NCBI GenBank assembly: GCA_022822545.1
Contig: JAJEBE010000053.1
Span: 62,001 to 126,000 of the forward strand
Length of the DNA stretch: 64,000 nt
Direction of reading: 5' to 3'
From: Anaerolineae bacterium
Lineage (GTDB): Bacteria; Chloroflexota; Anaerolineae; Aggregatilineales; Phototrophicaceae
Shown here: piece after piece, positions 44,698-54,090 of the stretch
Layout of the letters: every line of letters begins with the position of its first letter
Numbering within the stretch: position 1 is the first letter of the stretch
Program-made: the position numbers and the translations under genes
The notes under the pieces: model-generated
What the model saw: the letters and a program-made list of their open reading frames with translations, nothing else
What the model was told of the DNA's origin: nothing
The model's database searches: none

Positions 44698-45204
44698 TCA
44701 GATTGCCGCCAGCCAGGCGCTGACCGCCAGGATGAGGACGGCGAGGGCGGCGAGAAGGCGGGTCAAGCGGCGTTCCCGCTGGCGCAGGCGCTGCCACTCG
44801 CTCGCATCGCCTTTGCCGCGCTCGATCAGCAGGCTCGTCCGCTCCAGGGCCGGCGCCACGATCAGTTGCAGGACCAAGCCCGCCAGCGCCATGATGATGA
44901 GCAGGAGATGCTTGATCAGGAGGGCCCGGCTCCAGCGGTTATTGAATTGCAGCAAGCCCTCGTAATTCGGGTCGGTCGACATTTGCAGCAAGCCGGTGAC
45001 GATGAGGACGGCCAGGGCCAGATTGCCCAGGGGCGTGAAGCGTTTGCGCAGGCGCCGCAGCAGTTGATGAAGGACGGGCTGGTCGGCGAGGGCGCGGTTC
45101 AGTTCAGGCGTCACCAAGAATGTGATCAGCAGGATGCCGCCGATCCAGATGACAGTGGCGCCGATATGAAAAAAGAGGCTGAGCGCCCGGGCGGCTTCCG
45201 TCAC
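44698..45204 (-). CDS. CopD-like four-helix membrane protein
   Basis: 168 residues from a GTG at 45204. Four transmembrane helices: ALSLFFHIGATVIWIGGILL, LGNLALAVLIVTGLLQM, LLIKHLLLIIMALAGLVLQL and LLAALAVLILAVSAWL. Conserved His in FHIG and IKHL fits CopD/DUF-type haem- or copper-linked membrane proteins. The gene begins 34 bases after RraA, and the GGAGG upstream of its GTG lies inside a family C repeat. Function uncertain. Confidence 0.65.
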   Translation of the reverse strand: MTEAARALSLFFHIGATVIWIGGILLITFLVTPELNRALADQPVLHQLLRRLRKRFTPLGNLALAVLIVTGLLQMSTDPNYEGLLQFNNRWSRALLIKHLLLIIMALAGLVLQLIVAPALERTSLLIERGKGDASEWQRLRQRERRLTRLLAALAVLILAVSAWLAAI

Positions 45205-45210
45205 AATCTT

Positions 45211-45270
45211 CAGCCCTCCCCGATGCTTCGGATGCTCGTCATAGAGATGACGGGAACGGGGCCGGGGTAG
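45211..45270. repeat. Family C repeat overlapping the end of rraA
   Basis: CAGCCCTCCCCGATGCTTCG, then GATGCTCGTCATAGAGATGA, then CGGGAACGGGGCCGGGGTAG. It matches the third tandem unit at 26590-26660. It covers the last ten codons of the RraA gene and, on the minus strand, supplies GGAGG to the following CopD-like gene. Confidence 0.7.
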
Positions 45271-46012
45271 ATTGCTCGCGCAGCCAAGCCTCGTATTCCT
45301 TCTGCGCTTCGGCGTTGAGCGGGTAGTATTTTTCCAGCGGCTCGCCTTCTTCCAGCTTCAGGCGGGAGAAGACTTCCCAGGCGGCTTTCTCGGTGGCCTG
45401 CTCGGCGATATCGGCGGCCAGGGCGAATGGCAGGACGACAGCGCCATCATCATCAGCGACGATGACATCGCCGGGGACGACAAAGACGCCGGCGCAGGCG
45501 ATGGGCACATTGACGGCGTGGGGGAAGATATCGGTCTGGGTATGGAAGTTGGGGGTGACGCCGCGGAGCCAGAGGCCGAGATCGAGCTTTTGCACCTCGG
45601 GAAAGTCGCGGATGCAGCCGTCGATGACGATGCCTTCGCCGCCGCGAGCTTTGAAGGAGGTCAGCATCATCTCGCCGAAGATGCCGCTGGCTAGGCTGCC
45701 GCGGGCGTCAACGACCACGACATCGCCCGGCTGGCAGGCGATAATAGCTTTACGATGCAGTTCGCGCTCGGGCGAAGCGGCGTATTCGTCGCCCCAATGC
45801 ACATCTTCGCGTTTGGGCATGAATTGCAGGGTGACGGCTTGGCCCGCGATGCTTGCCCCGGGGTTGAAGGGCGTCAAGCCGACAAGATGGGGGTTGCGGA
45901 TGCCTTTTCTCGCCAGTGTGCCGGCGATGGTGGCGGCCCCGATTTCGCGGAGGCGGTTCAGCAGGTCGGGCTGGATGCGTTCGAATCCTGGTATCTGCGT
46001 CATATCGCTCAT
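45239..46012 (-). CDS. RraA-family protein (4-hydroxy-4-methyl-2-oxoglutarate aldolase-like)
   Basis: 257 residues from the ATG at 46012; ATGs at 46033 and 46003 are alternatives. GDVVVVDARGSLASGIFGEMM and GIVIDGCIRDFPEV contain the Gly-rich turn, Arg and Asp of the RraA/HMG-aldolase active site, with GVFVVPGDVIVADDDGAVVLP as the closing strand pair. These proteins are either class II pyruvate aldolases or regulators of RNase E; the catabolic setting favours an aldolase. The last residues (TPAPFPSSL) are encoded by a family C repeat and are not expected in homologues. Confidence 0.88.
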   Translation of the reverse strand: MSDMTQIPGFERIQPDLLNRLREIGAATIAGTLARKGIRNPHLVGLTPFNPGASIAGQAVTLQFMPKREDVHWGDEYAASPERELHRKAIIACQPGDVVVVDARGSLASGIFGEMMLTSFKARGGEGIVIDGCIRDFPEVQKLDLGLWLRGVTPNFHTQTDIFPHAVNVPIACAGVFVVPGDVIVADDDGAVVLPFALAADIAEQATEKAAWEVFSRLKLEEGEPLEKYYPLNAEAQKEYEAWLREQSTPAPFPSSL

Positions 46013-46236
46013 TCCGGAAGTGTCAGCCAACATATCGGATAGATTATATCACCCGCATCGCAAGCGATAGGGCGGTTGGAATGGGATTTATGGTAAGATA
46101 AGTTCAACGTTGAATTCGCCGAGCCGGCAGTGACTTTAGATCTTGGCGACGGTGCATGCGGCGCGTCAACTGTCAGCGTAGCCGCTTGGGCGATATAGGC
46201 TCGATCGGTTGCGCCAGCAGGCGTCCAGGACAAGCT

Positions 46237-48492
46237 ATGCAATCTGATTCGCCCTTCGCCGCCCCAGAGCTAAGCTTTCGCGATAAGTTAAGGCTCTCTC
46301 TGCAACCAGCGATCTTTCTTCGCAGCCTCTTGGCCAGCGCCACTATTTGGCTGCTGATGGCAAGCGCGATGCCTTCTTATGCCAGTCTGATTTTCCACGG
46401 CAGGCTGGCGGGTTATTTCGCCGCCGGCTTGGGTATTGTGCTGGTTAGCCAAGTTGTCATCATTTCTATCACCTCTATTTTCAGTATGGACCATGCGACG
46501 CTGGTCATCCCGCAGAGCCCGACCGCGGTTATCCAAGGCCTAGTCGCCAGCAGCGTGGTAGCGGCAGCGCCGGCCGATATGCCTCCCGAAACCTTGTTTC
46601 CCTTGGTGTATTGGATAATCGCGATCTCGTCTGTCCTCGCCGGGGGCTTTCTGCTGCTGCTGGGCCTTGCGCGCGCCGGCGGCTTAGTTCGTTACATCCC
46701 TTATCCCATCGTCGGCGGCTTTCTGGCGGGTTTGGGCTGGCTCATCTTTAATGCGGGTTTCAGCGTTGTTGCGGATCTTAGGCCCTCGGCGGAGACCTTG
46801 TCCTTGCTCATGGATGGCGGCGTTTTGGCGCGCTGGCTGCCGGCGGCGCTATTTGCCCTGTGCGCGCTTGTTTTGCAGGCGCGCGTCAAGAGCCCGCTGA
46901 TCATGCCGAGCGTCATACTTGCGTCTCTCGTCCTGTATTATGTCTGGGCAGCTCTTATCGTTGGCGATGCGAATGCTTTGGTGGAAGCAGGATGGTACCT
47001 GCCCATAGTGCCGGATGCGCTTAACTGGTATTTGCTCGATTTTACCGCTATTAAGCAGATTGATCTATCCATGATTGTGGCCAGCGCCGGCGGCATTCTG
47101 ACCTTGATGGTTGTTTATACGTTGAATGTGTTTTTTCGAGCTGGCGCGCAAGAGCTTGTCGTTGGCCGCGAGCTGGACTTCAACCGGGAATGCAAGGTCA
47201 ACGGCATGGCGAATATCGTCTCGGGCGCAGTTGGCGGCGGCATCGTGGGTTATCATGCCCCCGCATCTTCCGCGCTGGTGGAGACCATGGGCGTTTATGG
47301 ACGGCTGGTGGGTGTCATCCTCGCGTTTATGTTCGGGCTGACGCTCGTCTTCGGCAGCGCGCTGTTCTCGCTTGTTCCGCGTTTCCTGCCTGCCGGGTTG
47401 TTGATGTTTTTTGGATTGCAATTCATGAAAGAATGGCTGCTGGAAAGTTGGTTCAAACTGCCGCGCCAGGATTACATCACTGTCTTGGTCATAGCGCTGG
47501 CTACAGCCCTGTTTGGTCTGTTGACCGGCATCGCTCTCGGTTTGGTAGTAGCGATTCTTTTCTTCGTGCTGGAATATAGCCGGATGGACGTCATCAAACA
47601 GGAGTTGTTCGGCGGCGTTCATCACAGCAACCTCGACCGATCTTATGCGGAAAGCCAGTTCTTGCAAAAAGAGAGTCAGAAGATCTTGATCCTGCGCTTG
47701 CAGGGTTATGTATTCTTTGGCACCGCTTACCGTTTCTATGAGCGGGTTAAGTCTTTTATTTTCAATGTGGGCAGCCACCCGTTGAAATTCATCATCCTCG
47801 ACTTTAAGTCCGTACGCGGCTTTGATGTTTCTACGATCAACGACTTCAAAAAGCTGAAGCAGTTGACGGACAGGCATGATATCGAACTGCTGATTTCAAG
47901 TGTCCTGCCGTATTTGCAGCCGCTATTGCTGGCTGACGGCATCGTGGAGCGCAAGTCCGGCGGACCGCTCCTCTTCGACGACCTCGATCATGCGCTGGAA
48001 TGGGCTGAGAATGCCTTGCTGGAAGGCGCCGACCTGCTCGCCGCCGACCAGGTTACAGTGGAGCAGCAACTTGCGCAGCAAGCGATGATCGATAGCCGCG
48101 ATGTGAACGCCCTGCACAAATATCTCGAAGTCATCGAGACGAAGGCGGGCGATGTGGTCTGCCAGCAAGGCGACGAATCGGATGCGATGTACTTCATAGA
48201 ATCCGGCCGCGTCGATGTCCTGCTGCGGGGTGAAGGGGACGATGTCTTGCGTTTGCGCAGCATGACCGCGGGCACGGTGATTGGGGAAATCGGTTTTTAC
48301 CTCAATAAAGCGCGCACGGCGTCTATTGTCGTTACGGAGGCGGGCGTCTTGCAGCGATTGAGCCTGGATGCGCTCCGCCAAATGGAAGCGTCGGATCCTC
48401 AGACCGCGTCGGCATTGCATGTGTTTATCACGCGCGTGTTGTCGGACCGGCTTTCAACGACCAATCGGGTGATTCAGGATTTGATGGATTGA
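46237..48492 (+). CDS. SulP-family anion transporter with STAS and cyclic-nucleotide-binding domains
   Basis: 751 residues; ATG chosen after AGGACA. Residues about 20-430 carry 10 or more transmembrane helices of the SulP type (LVIPQSPTAVIQGLVAS, PIVGGFLAGLGWLIF and a VLIALATALFGLL-like segment). Residues about 480-590 form a STAS domain (FIILDFKSVRGFDVSTINDFKKL). The C-terminal 130 residues are a cNMP-binding domain (GDVVCQQGDESDAMYFIESGRVDVLL, then GTVIGEIGFYLNKARTASIV), with the Glu and Arg of the phosphate-binding cassette in place. It probably transports sulfate or bicarbonate under control of a bound nucleotide. Confidence 0.9.
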   Translation: MQSDSPFAAPELSFRDKLRLSLQPAIFLRSLLASATIWLLMASAMPSYASLIFHGRLAGYFAAGLGIVLVSQVVIISITSIFSMDHATLVIPQSPTAVIQGLVASSVVAAAPADMPPETLFPLVYWIIAISSVLAGGFLLLLGLARAGGLVRYIPYPIVGGFLAGLGWLIFNAGFSVVADLRPSAETLSLLMDGGVLARWLPAALFALCALVLQARVKSPLIMPSVILASLVLYYVWAALIVGDANALVEAGWYLPIVPDALNWYLLDFTAIKQIDLSMIVASAGGILTLMVVYTLNVFFRAGAQELVVGRELDFNRECKVNGMANIVSGAVGGGIVGYHAPASSALVETMGVYGRLVGVILAFMFGLTLVFGSALFSLVPRFLPAGLLMFFGLQFMKEWLLESWFKLPRQDYITVLVIALATALFGLLTGIALGLVVAILFFVLEYSRMDVIKQELFGGVHHSNLDRSYAESQFLQKESQKILILRLQGYVFFGTAYRFYERVKSFIFNVGSHPLKFIILDFKSVRGFDVSTINDFKKLKQLTDRHDIELLISSVLPYLQPLLLADGIVERKSGGPLLFDDLDHALEWAENALLEGADLLAADQVTVEQQLAQQAMIDSRDVNALHKYLEVIETKAGDVVCQQGDESDAMYFIESGRVDVLLRGEGDDVLRLRSMTAGTVIGEIGFYLNKARTASIVVTEAGVLQRLSLDALRQMEASDPQTASALHVFITRVLSDRLSTTNRVIQDLMD

Positions 48493-48630
48493 CGAGGCGC
48501 TTCGAGCCCTGCCAGCGACCGATTGAGACTCCGCCTCAGCCGAGAATCATCGGATAATCGAAGCCGGCGTGGTATTCTCCTGTGCAGCAAAGATGCAGTC
48601 CCGGCCGGAACGACAGAGTGAGGGTGATTT

Positions 48631-49731
48631 ATGAGCTTGAGCATCGGCATCGTCGGCTTGCCCAATGTCGGCAAGAGCACCTTGTTCAACGCCTTGACGC
48701 GGGCCCAGAACGCGGTGGCGGCCAATTATCCCTTCAGCACGATAGAAGCCAACCACGCTGTCGTGCCCCTGCACGATGAGCGGCTGACGCGCTTGCAAGG
48801 CTGGGTGGGCGTGCCGGAGGCGATACAGACTCGCGTCGATTTCGTGGATGTGGCGGGCTTGGTGAAAGGCGCGCATAAGGGCGAGGGCTTGGGCAATCGT
48901 TTTCTCGGGCGCATCCGCCATGTTGACGCGATTGCGCATGTCGTCCGCTGCTTTGACGATGAGAATGTGATTCATGTGCATGAGGCGCCGCAGCCGGCCG
49001 ATGACATTGAAGTTATCAATATCGAACTGGCGTTGGCGGACTTGCAGCAGTTGAAGCGCCGGCTGGAAAAGCTGGAGCGCGAGGTCAAGGGAGATCGCAA
49101 GCTGCTGCCGCAACTGGAGATGGCGCGGCGGGTGGAAGCTTGCATCAGCGCCGGGCAGCCCCTGCGTGACTTTGAGGAGCGCGAGCAGCCGGACTTCCTC
49201 GCGTTGGATTTCGAGATGCGTTTCTTGACAGCCAAGCCGATCATCTATGTCGCCAATATCGACGAAGAGGCCCTGCGCGCGGGCAATGCCTGGCTGGAAT
49301 CGACGCGTGAGATTGCGGCTGCGGAAGGCGCTCAGCTCATCACCGTATGCGCGGGGCTGGAGCAGGAATTGGGGGTGCTGAGCGATGAAGAGCGCGCCGA
49401 CTACCTGAGCGTCTACGGCTTGGCGGAAAGCAGCCTGGAAGTGCTGGTGCGCGAGAGTTATCGCACCTTGGGTTTAATCAGTTACTTCACCTTTAACGAG
49501 AACGAGACACGAGCCTGGACGATCCGGCAGGGTTGGACGGCGCCACAGGCGGCCGGCGTCGTGCACAGCGATATGGAGCGGGGTTTTATTCGCGCCGAGG
49601 TCATTCCCTTCGCGGTCTTCGCGGAGCATCAGGATCGCAATGCCATCCGGGCGGCCGGCTTGCTGCAAGTCGAAGGGCGCGATTATGTCGTGCAAGACGG
49701 CGATGTGATCTTGTTCCGCTTTAACGTCTAG
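48631..49731 (+). CDS. ychF: YchF (Obg-family) ATPase/GTPase
   Basis: 366 residues, the normal length. GLPNVGKSTLFNALT is the P-loop, VDFVDVAGLVKGAHKGEGLGNRFL holds the switch II region and the signature of the family, and ETRAWTIRQGWTAPQAAGVVHSDMERGF with VQDGDVILFRF is the C-terminal TGS domain. YchF binds ribosomes and, unlike other members, prefers ATP. It is the only universally conserved gene in the window and would be the best choice for phylogenetic placement. Its end overlaps the convergent M20 gene by four bases. Confidence 0.97.
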   Translation: MSLSIGIVGLPNVGKSTLFNALTRAQNAVAANYPFSTIEANHAVVPLHDERLTRLQGWVGVPEAIQTRVDFVDVAGLVKGAHKGEGLGNRFLGRIRHVDAIAHVVRCFDDENVIHVHEAPQPADDIEVINIELALADLQQLKRRLEKLEREVKGDRKLLPQLEMARRVEACISAGQPLRDFEEREQPDFLALDFEMRFLTAKPIIYVANIDEEALRAGNAWLESTREIAAAEGAQLITVCAGLEQELGVLSDEERADYLSVYGLAESSLEVLVRESYRTLGLISYFTFNENETRAWTIRQGWTAPQAAGVVHSDMERGFIRAEVIPFAVFAEHQDRNAIRAAGLLQVEGRDYVVQDGDVILFRFNV

Positions 49732-50870
49732 CGGCAGAAATCGGCGATGAGATCGGTGTAGATCGCCTGGCACTGGGCGACAGAATCCAGATCAACCCAT
49801 TCTTCGCGGGCATGCGCGCCGGCGCCGGTTGGTCCCAGCACGACCGTCGGCACTCCCTTCTCGGCGAAGAGCGCCGAATCCATCCACCAACTGCTGCCGA
49901 TGAGCGGGACATCGCGGCCGAGTTGTGCCCCCGCGATGCGCTTGAGTTGCTGCACGAGGGGGTGATCTGGCTCGATGCTGAAGGGCGCGCGGCCGAAGGT
50001 GGCTTTGGCGCCCGCCTTGAAGTCGGGATCGGCGGCGGCGATATCAGCGAGGATGGCTCGCGTTTCCGCTTCGACGGATGCCATAGTTTCGCCGGGGATG
50101 GTGCGCCGCTCAACGAGAAGTTTGCAATGCGCCGGGTACATCGAGATCTCTTCGCCGCCGCTGATAATCGAGGCGTGCTGGGAGCCGCTGCCGAGCAGTT
50201 CATGCGTTGGATTGGCCCGCATGGCGCGGTCATGATTGTCCAGGGCGACGAGCGCTAGCCCCATCTTGGCGATGGCGTCGATGCCGAGGTGGGGGCGGGA
50301 GCCGTGGGCGGCGACGCCGAAGGTCTCGATTTCCAGCCAGACAAAACCACGATGGGCGATGCTGATTTGCAGTTCGGTGGGCTCGGCGATGAGCAGGGCA
50401 TCGGCGGGCCAGCGTTGCCATTCCGCCAGCAGGGCTTCCGTGCCGATGCTGCCGTATTCTTCATCGACAACGGCGCTCAGGAAGACATCGCCGCGCAAGG
50501 ACATAGCGCGCGCCGCCTTTAGCGCCAGCATGCAAGCGGCCAAGCCGCTCTTCATATCGTATGCGCCGCGCCCGTACATACGCCCGTCGTGGATAGCCGG
50601 CTCAAAGGGGGCGTCCATATCGCTGACGCCGACGACATCGGTGTGAGCGTTGAGCATGAGGGAGCGCCCGCCGCCGCTGCCACGCGCGGTCAGGATGATG
50701 TTCGGGCGGCCGGGACGGACCTCCTGGACACGGGTTTCCAAGCCATTGTCCCGTCCCCAGCGCGCGATGTAACCCGCCAGGCGCGCTTCGCCAGCGCCGC
50801 CGGGAACCAGGTCGGGGTTGACCGAGTCAATGGCGACGAGGTCGGCGAGGAGTGAGTTGAGTTCGCTCAT
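49728..50870 (-). CDS. M20-family metallopeptidase/deacylase (ArgE/DapE type)
   Basis: 380 residues from the ATG at 50870, preceded by GAAGGAGA; the open frame begins further up without support. MLNAHTDVV gives the first zinc His and Asp, GRGAYDMKSG the bridging Asp, VVDEEYGS the catalytic Glu pair and AHGSRPHLGIDAI the dimerisation-domain His. Related enzymes remove acyl groups from amino acids such as acetylornithine or succinyl-diaminopimelate. Genetic context does not show which. It overlaps ychF by four bases tail to tail. Confidence 0.9.
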   Translation of the reverse strand: MSELNSLLADLVAIDSVNPDLVPGGAGEARLAGYIARWGRDNGLETRVQEVRPGRPNIILTARGSGGGRSLMLNAHTDVVGVSDMDAPFEPAIHDGRMYGRGAYDMKSGLAACMLALKAARAMSLRGDVFLSAVVDEEYGSIGTEALLAEWQRWPADALLIAEPTELQISIAHRGFVWLEIETFGVAAHGSRPHLGIDAIAKMGLALVALDNHDRAMRANPTHELLGSGSQHASIISGGEEISMYPAHCKLLVERRTIPGETMASVEAETRAILADIAAADPDFKAGAKATFGRAPFSIEPDHPLVQQLKRIAGAQLGRDVPLIGSSWWMDSALFAEKGVPTVVLGPTGAGAHAREEWVDLDSVAQCQAIYTDLIADFCR

Positions 50871-51020
50871 GCGGTCTCCTTCGTGAGGCGGATTATATCC
50901 GATAATGTTAGTGTAGAAGTTGGTGAAATGGTACGTAGTGGCAGAATTCGACTTTTCAAAACTTGTAATATGAGGCAAAATACGTTTAGAACATAAATAC
51001 TAAAGTCATGGGGAAGCGTT

Positions 51021-51908
51021 TTGAACAATAAATCCAGTTTTGCGGATTACAAGGCGGAAGGGGCTAATTGGATTACGTTGTCATCCGGCGAATACTATCC
51101 AGATATATTGTCGGATGCTTGCTTATTATATGAACCGGTATTACGGCTTTTTGATCGACTGCTGAAATCCTCTGAGACGTCACAACGGCTATTTTTGCAG
51201 ATAGCTGACGTAAGTGAAGTTTGGATGCGTATTCAGCTTTGTCGTGTTTTTCGTAAGTATGTGAGTCCGGAAACACCAGTCGAGATGTTGAAGAGAAAAA
51301 CGAAAGCACAGGAAATAGTTGACGATTTTGGTCATGGTTTCAGATCTATCAATGAGGTGCAAGGCAGGTTTGGAAGTCGCCCTATGCCCGATGAAGCGTT
51401 ATGTGCCTTGCTATGGGAATACAAAAGCAGAGGCGCAAAAGGTTACGATTTGACAGAACGATTCTTTGAGATGTTTGCGTCGCACTTTCCCGAGTTAACA
51501 CTTAGAGGCCCAAAACGTGCAGGGAAGGACATAAGGCTGGGGGAGGTTTATCGTGATTATCCCAATCCCGGTCGTCCAGTAGATTTCATAGTGTACGATG
51601 AAGATGGCAATACTGCCTTGGCGATTGGATTCGCTCGGTATGATGGAGATCGAGGAGGTGCTCAAGAAGATGATCGCACGGGAGGATATAAGAACGCTGC
51701 TGATGAGATTTTGGGTTACGCTGAATCTAGAGCGCTTTCTACAAGAGTAATCTTCGTCAACGACGGGCCTGGTCTGTTACTTGGTTCTATGTGGGACGAC
51801 TATGCGTCGCTAGAAAGCAGTTGGGATGGTAACAAGATAATGGTTGCTACGCTTCGAATGATTCCTTCGAGGCTTACGGAACGTTGGCTTAAGGGCTCAG
51901 TGACATAG
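51021..51908 (+). CDS. Putative type II restriction endonuclease
   Basis: 295 residues from a TTG at 51021, with GGGGAAG a few bases upstream; no ATG or GTG fits better. The gene lies 12 bases before a beta-class DNA methylase and is equally AT-rich, which is the main reason for the call. A probable nuclease core lies near residues 184-225: RPVDFIVYDEDGNTALAIGFARYDGDRGG, then EDDRTGGYKNAADEIL. VDF resembles the PD of PD-(D/E)XK, but the second half reads AIGFARY instead of ExK, so the active site is atypical. No specific family or recognition site recognised. Confidence 0.7.
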   Translation: MNNKSSFADYKAEGANWITLSSGEYYPDILSDACLLYEPVLRLFDRLLKSSETSQRLFLQIADVSEVWMRIQLCRVFRKYVSPETPVEMLKRKTKAQEIVDDFGHGFRSINEVQGRFGSRPMPDEALCALLWEYKSRGAKGYDLTERFFEMFASHFPELTLRGPKRAGKDIRLGEVYRDYPNPGRPVDFIVYDEDGNTALAIGFARYDGDRGGAQEDDRTGGYKNAADEILGYAESRALSTRVIFVNDGPGLLLGSMWDDYASLESSWDGNKIMVATLRMIPSRLTERWLKGSVT

Positions 51909-51920
51909 GAAGATATATCA

Positions 51921-53267
51921 GTGGCTACGGGTGAAACGAAGTCAAAGTGGTTGGGTGAACTGCCGGACACCGCGTCGGAAGCGGGAAGCAAAATTTATCT
52001 TGCTTATGAAAACAAGGTTGATGAAAAGATGATTTTGTCCAGGGCGCCCGCAGATATAGTCAGCCTTTGGAAATCGAATTTGAATACACGGGACAACCGG
52101 CTTTATTACGGAGATAATGCCGGCATATTGGCTATGCTTATGTACGATCTAACTGTGAAGGGCAAAGTCGATCTGATTTATATTGATCCTCCGTTTGCTA
52201 CCAACAGCGTGTTCAAATCACGGTCTCGTAGAGACGCTTATGAAGACTTACAGACAGGGACGCGTTATATTGAGTTCATGCGAACAAGGCTTGTCATGTT
52301 GCGCGAGCTATTGTCCGAACAAGGTTCTATCTATGTTCACTTAGATAAGAATATGATATTTCACATGAAGATTATCATGGATGAAGTATTTGGTTCGGCA
52401 AACTTTAGGGCATTCATTACCCGAAGGAAATCGAATCCCAAGAACTATACTCGCAATACCTATGGTAATATTTCCGACTATATCTTGTTCTACACTAAGT
52501 CCGATACATATATATGGAATCGTGCATATCGAGCGTGGACTGACGATCGCGCTAAGCAAGAATACCCGTATGTAGAAGAAGGAACAGGAAGACGGTTCAA
52601 AAAAGTACCAATACACGCACCTGGTGAACGGAATGGCGATACTGGCAAACCATGGAGAGGAATGAATCCGCCTACAGGTAAACATTGGCAGTATCGTCGG
52701 TCAGTGCTTGATGAGTTAGATGCTAGAGGAGAGATATATTGGTCTTCAAATGGCAATCCGCGTCGCAAAGTCTACTTTGATGAAAGTAAGGGTGTTGCCG
52801 TACAGGATATATGGTTAGACGTAAAAGATGCCCATAATCAAAACATCAAGATAACCGGCTATCCTACAGAAAAACCGGTTTCGCTTTTGCAGCGAATCAT
52901 TGCTGCTTCTTCCGATACGAATAGTCTCGTACTTGACTGCTTTTGCGGCTCTGGAACTACGCTGGACGTTGCATCAAAGAATGAGAGGCGCTGGATAGGC
53001 ATTGATAAGAGCGCCGAAGCAATAGTGACAGCGCTGCGACGGTTTCAGAAAGGCCTAGAGCCTATGGGTGATTATGTCAAAGGAAGGAAAAACAATCAGA
53101 AAACACTGCCTTTCGAATTTCAAGATCCACAAAAGCTGTTGCCTTTGGCTTTTGATAAACCCATTTCTGACCGTACAGACGTTATTGAAGAATTCAGTCT
53201 TTTCGCCACTTCGCCATATCACGGTGAATTAGACGGAGCAATTCTAGGGTTGCGTTCAAAAACCTAA
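51921..53267 (+). CDS. Beta-class DNA methyltransferase, probably N6-adenine
   Basis: 448 residues from a GTG at 51921 with AGGAAG upstream. Asp89-Pro-Pro-Phe in LIYIDPPFATN is catalytic motif IV of N6-adenine methylases, and VLDCFCGSGTTLDVA near residue 342 is the AdoMet-binding motif I. Motif IV precedes I, with a target-recognition region of about 200 residues in between. YPTEKPVSLLQRII is the motif X-like segment preceding motif I. It should protect sites cut by the upstream nuclease. Here the nuclease gene comes first, the reverse of the SfiI-like pair. Confidence 0.9.
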   Translation: MATGETKSKWLGELPDTASEAGSKIYLAYENKVDEKMILSRAPADIVSLWKSNLNTRDNRLYYGDNAGILAMLMYDLTVKGKVDLIYIDPPFATNSVFKSRSRRDAYEDLQTGTRYIEFMRTRLVMLRELLSEQGSIYVHLDKNMIFHMKIIMDEVFGSANFRAFITRRKSNPKNYTRNTYGNISDYILFYTKSDTYIWNRAYRAWTDDRAKQEYPYVEEGTGRRFKKVPIHAPGERNGDTGKPWRGMNPPTGKHWQYRRSVLDELDARGEIYWSSNGNPRRKVYFDESKGVAVQDIWLDVKDAHNQNIKITGYPTEKPVSLLQRIIAASSDTNSLVLDCFCGSGTTLDVASKNERRWIGIDKSAEAIVTALRRFQKGLEPMGDYVKGRKNNQKTLPFEFQDPQKLLPLAFDKPISDRTDVIEEFSLFATSPYHGELDGAILGLRSKT

Positions 53268-53316
53268 CAACTTACAAGAATCGCTGCTTTGTAGAAGCTC
53301 ATTCGGGGCGGGCGTC

Positions 53317-54090
53317 TTATGCGCCGGAGTAATCTGGCGGGCGTCTTTCTCGGAACGAGGCCAGGCCTTCTTGCGCATCGTCGGAATGGGCGGAAAGCGC
53401 GCCAGCAAGCGCTTCTAAGCTATAACCGGCCGCGCCTTGCGTATCGCTGTCAATGGCTTGCTTGGCGAATTGCACCGCCAAGGGCGCGTTCGCCGCTATC
53501 TGCCGCGCCAGTTCATCAGCGCGGTCGTCCAACTGATCGCGCGGCAGGACTTCGTTGACCAGCCCCCATTGTTCCGCTTGCGGGGCCGAAATGCGCTGGC
53601 CGGAGAATATCATCTGCTTGGCGCGGCCCTTGCCGATCAAGGCGGGCAGGCGCTGGGTGCCGCCCCAACCGGGCAGGGTGGCGATCGAGACTTCGGGGAA
53701 GCCGAGCTCGATCCCGTCAGCGGCGAGACGAATATCGGCAACCAGGGCAAGCTCGAGGCCGCCGCCTAGTGTGAACCCGTTCAGAACAGCGATCACGGGC
53801 TGGCGCAGGGCGGCAAGGCGCGCGAAAACACGATGCCCGTCGCGTATCCAGCGCCGCCACATATCCAGCGGCGCGAGCGAGGTCCAGTCGTTGATATCGG
53901 CGCCGACGCAAAAGGCCCGCTCGCCGCCCCCGCGGATGAGAACGACGCGCGCTTCAACACTGCTGTCGATCCGCTCGACAGCTTCCGACAGATCGACGAG
54001 CATATCGCGATCAATGGCGTTCAGCTTTTCGGGACGATTTAATTGTATCTGAGCGATATATCCCTTGATGTCAAAAGTAATTTTGCTCAT
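53317..54090 (-). CDS. Enoyl-CoA hydratase/isomerase family protein
   Basis: 257 residues. IRGGGERAFCVGADINDW and VIAVLNGFTLGGGLELALVADIRL form the oxyanion hole, and LGFPEVSIATLPGWGGTQRLPALIG carries one catalytic Glu region, as in crotonase-type enzymes. It hydrates enoyl-CoA or carries out a related step. Its ATG overlaps the TGA of the CoA-transferase gene (ATGA), so both are in one operon and probably act in the same acyl-CoA pathway. Confidence 0.92.
   Translation of the reverse strand: MSKITFDIKGYIAQIQLNRPEKLNAIDRDMLVDLSEAVERIDSSVEARVVLIRGGGERAFCVGADINDWTSLAPLDMWRRWIRDGHRVFARLAALRQPVIAVLNGFTLGGGLELALVADIRLAADGIELGFPEVSIATLPGWGGTQRLPALIGKGRAKQMIFSGQRISAPQAEQWGLVNEVLPRDQLDDRADELARQIAANAPLAVQFAKQAIDSDTQGAAGYSLEALAGALSAHSDDAQEGLASFRERRPPDYSGA

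Noticed and set aside
45960-46000. tRNA T-loop-like GTTCGAATCC
   Set aside because: It lies inside the rraA coding region and has no matching acceptor or anticodon stems. No tRNA was found elsewhere by eye.
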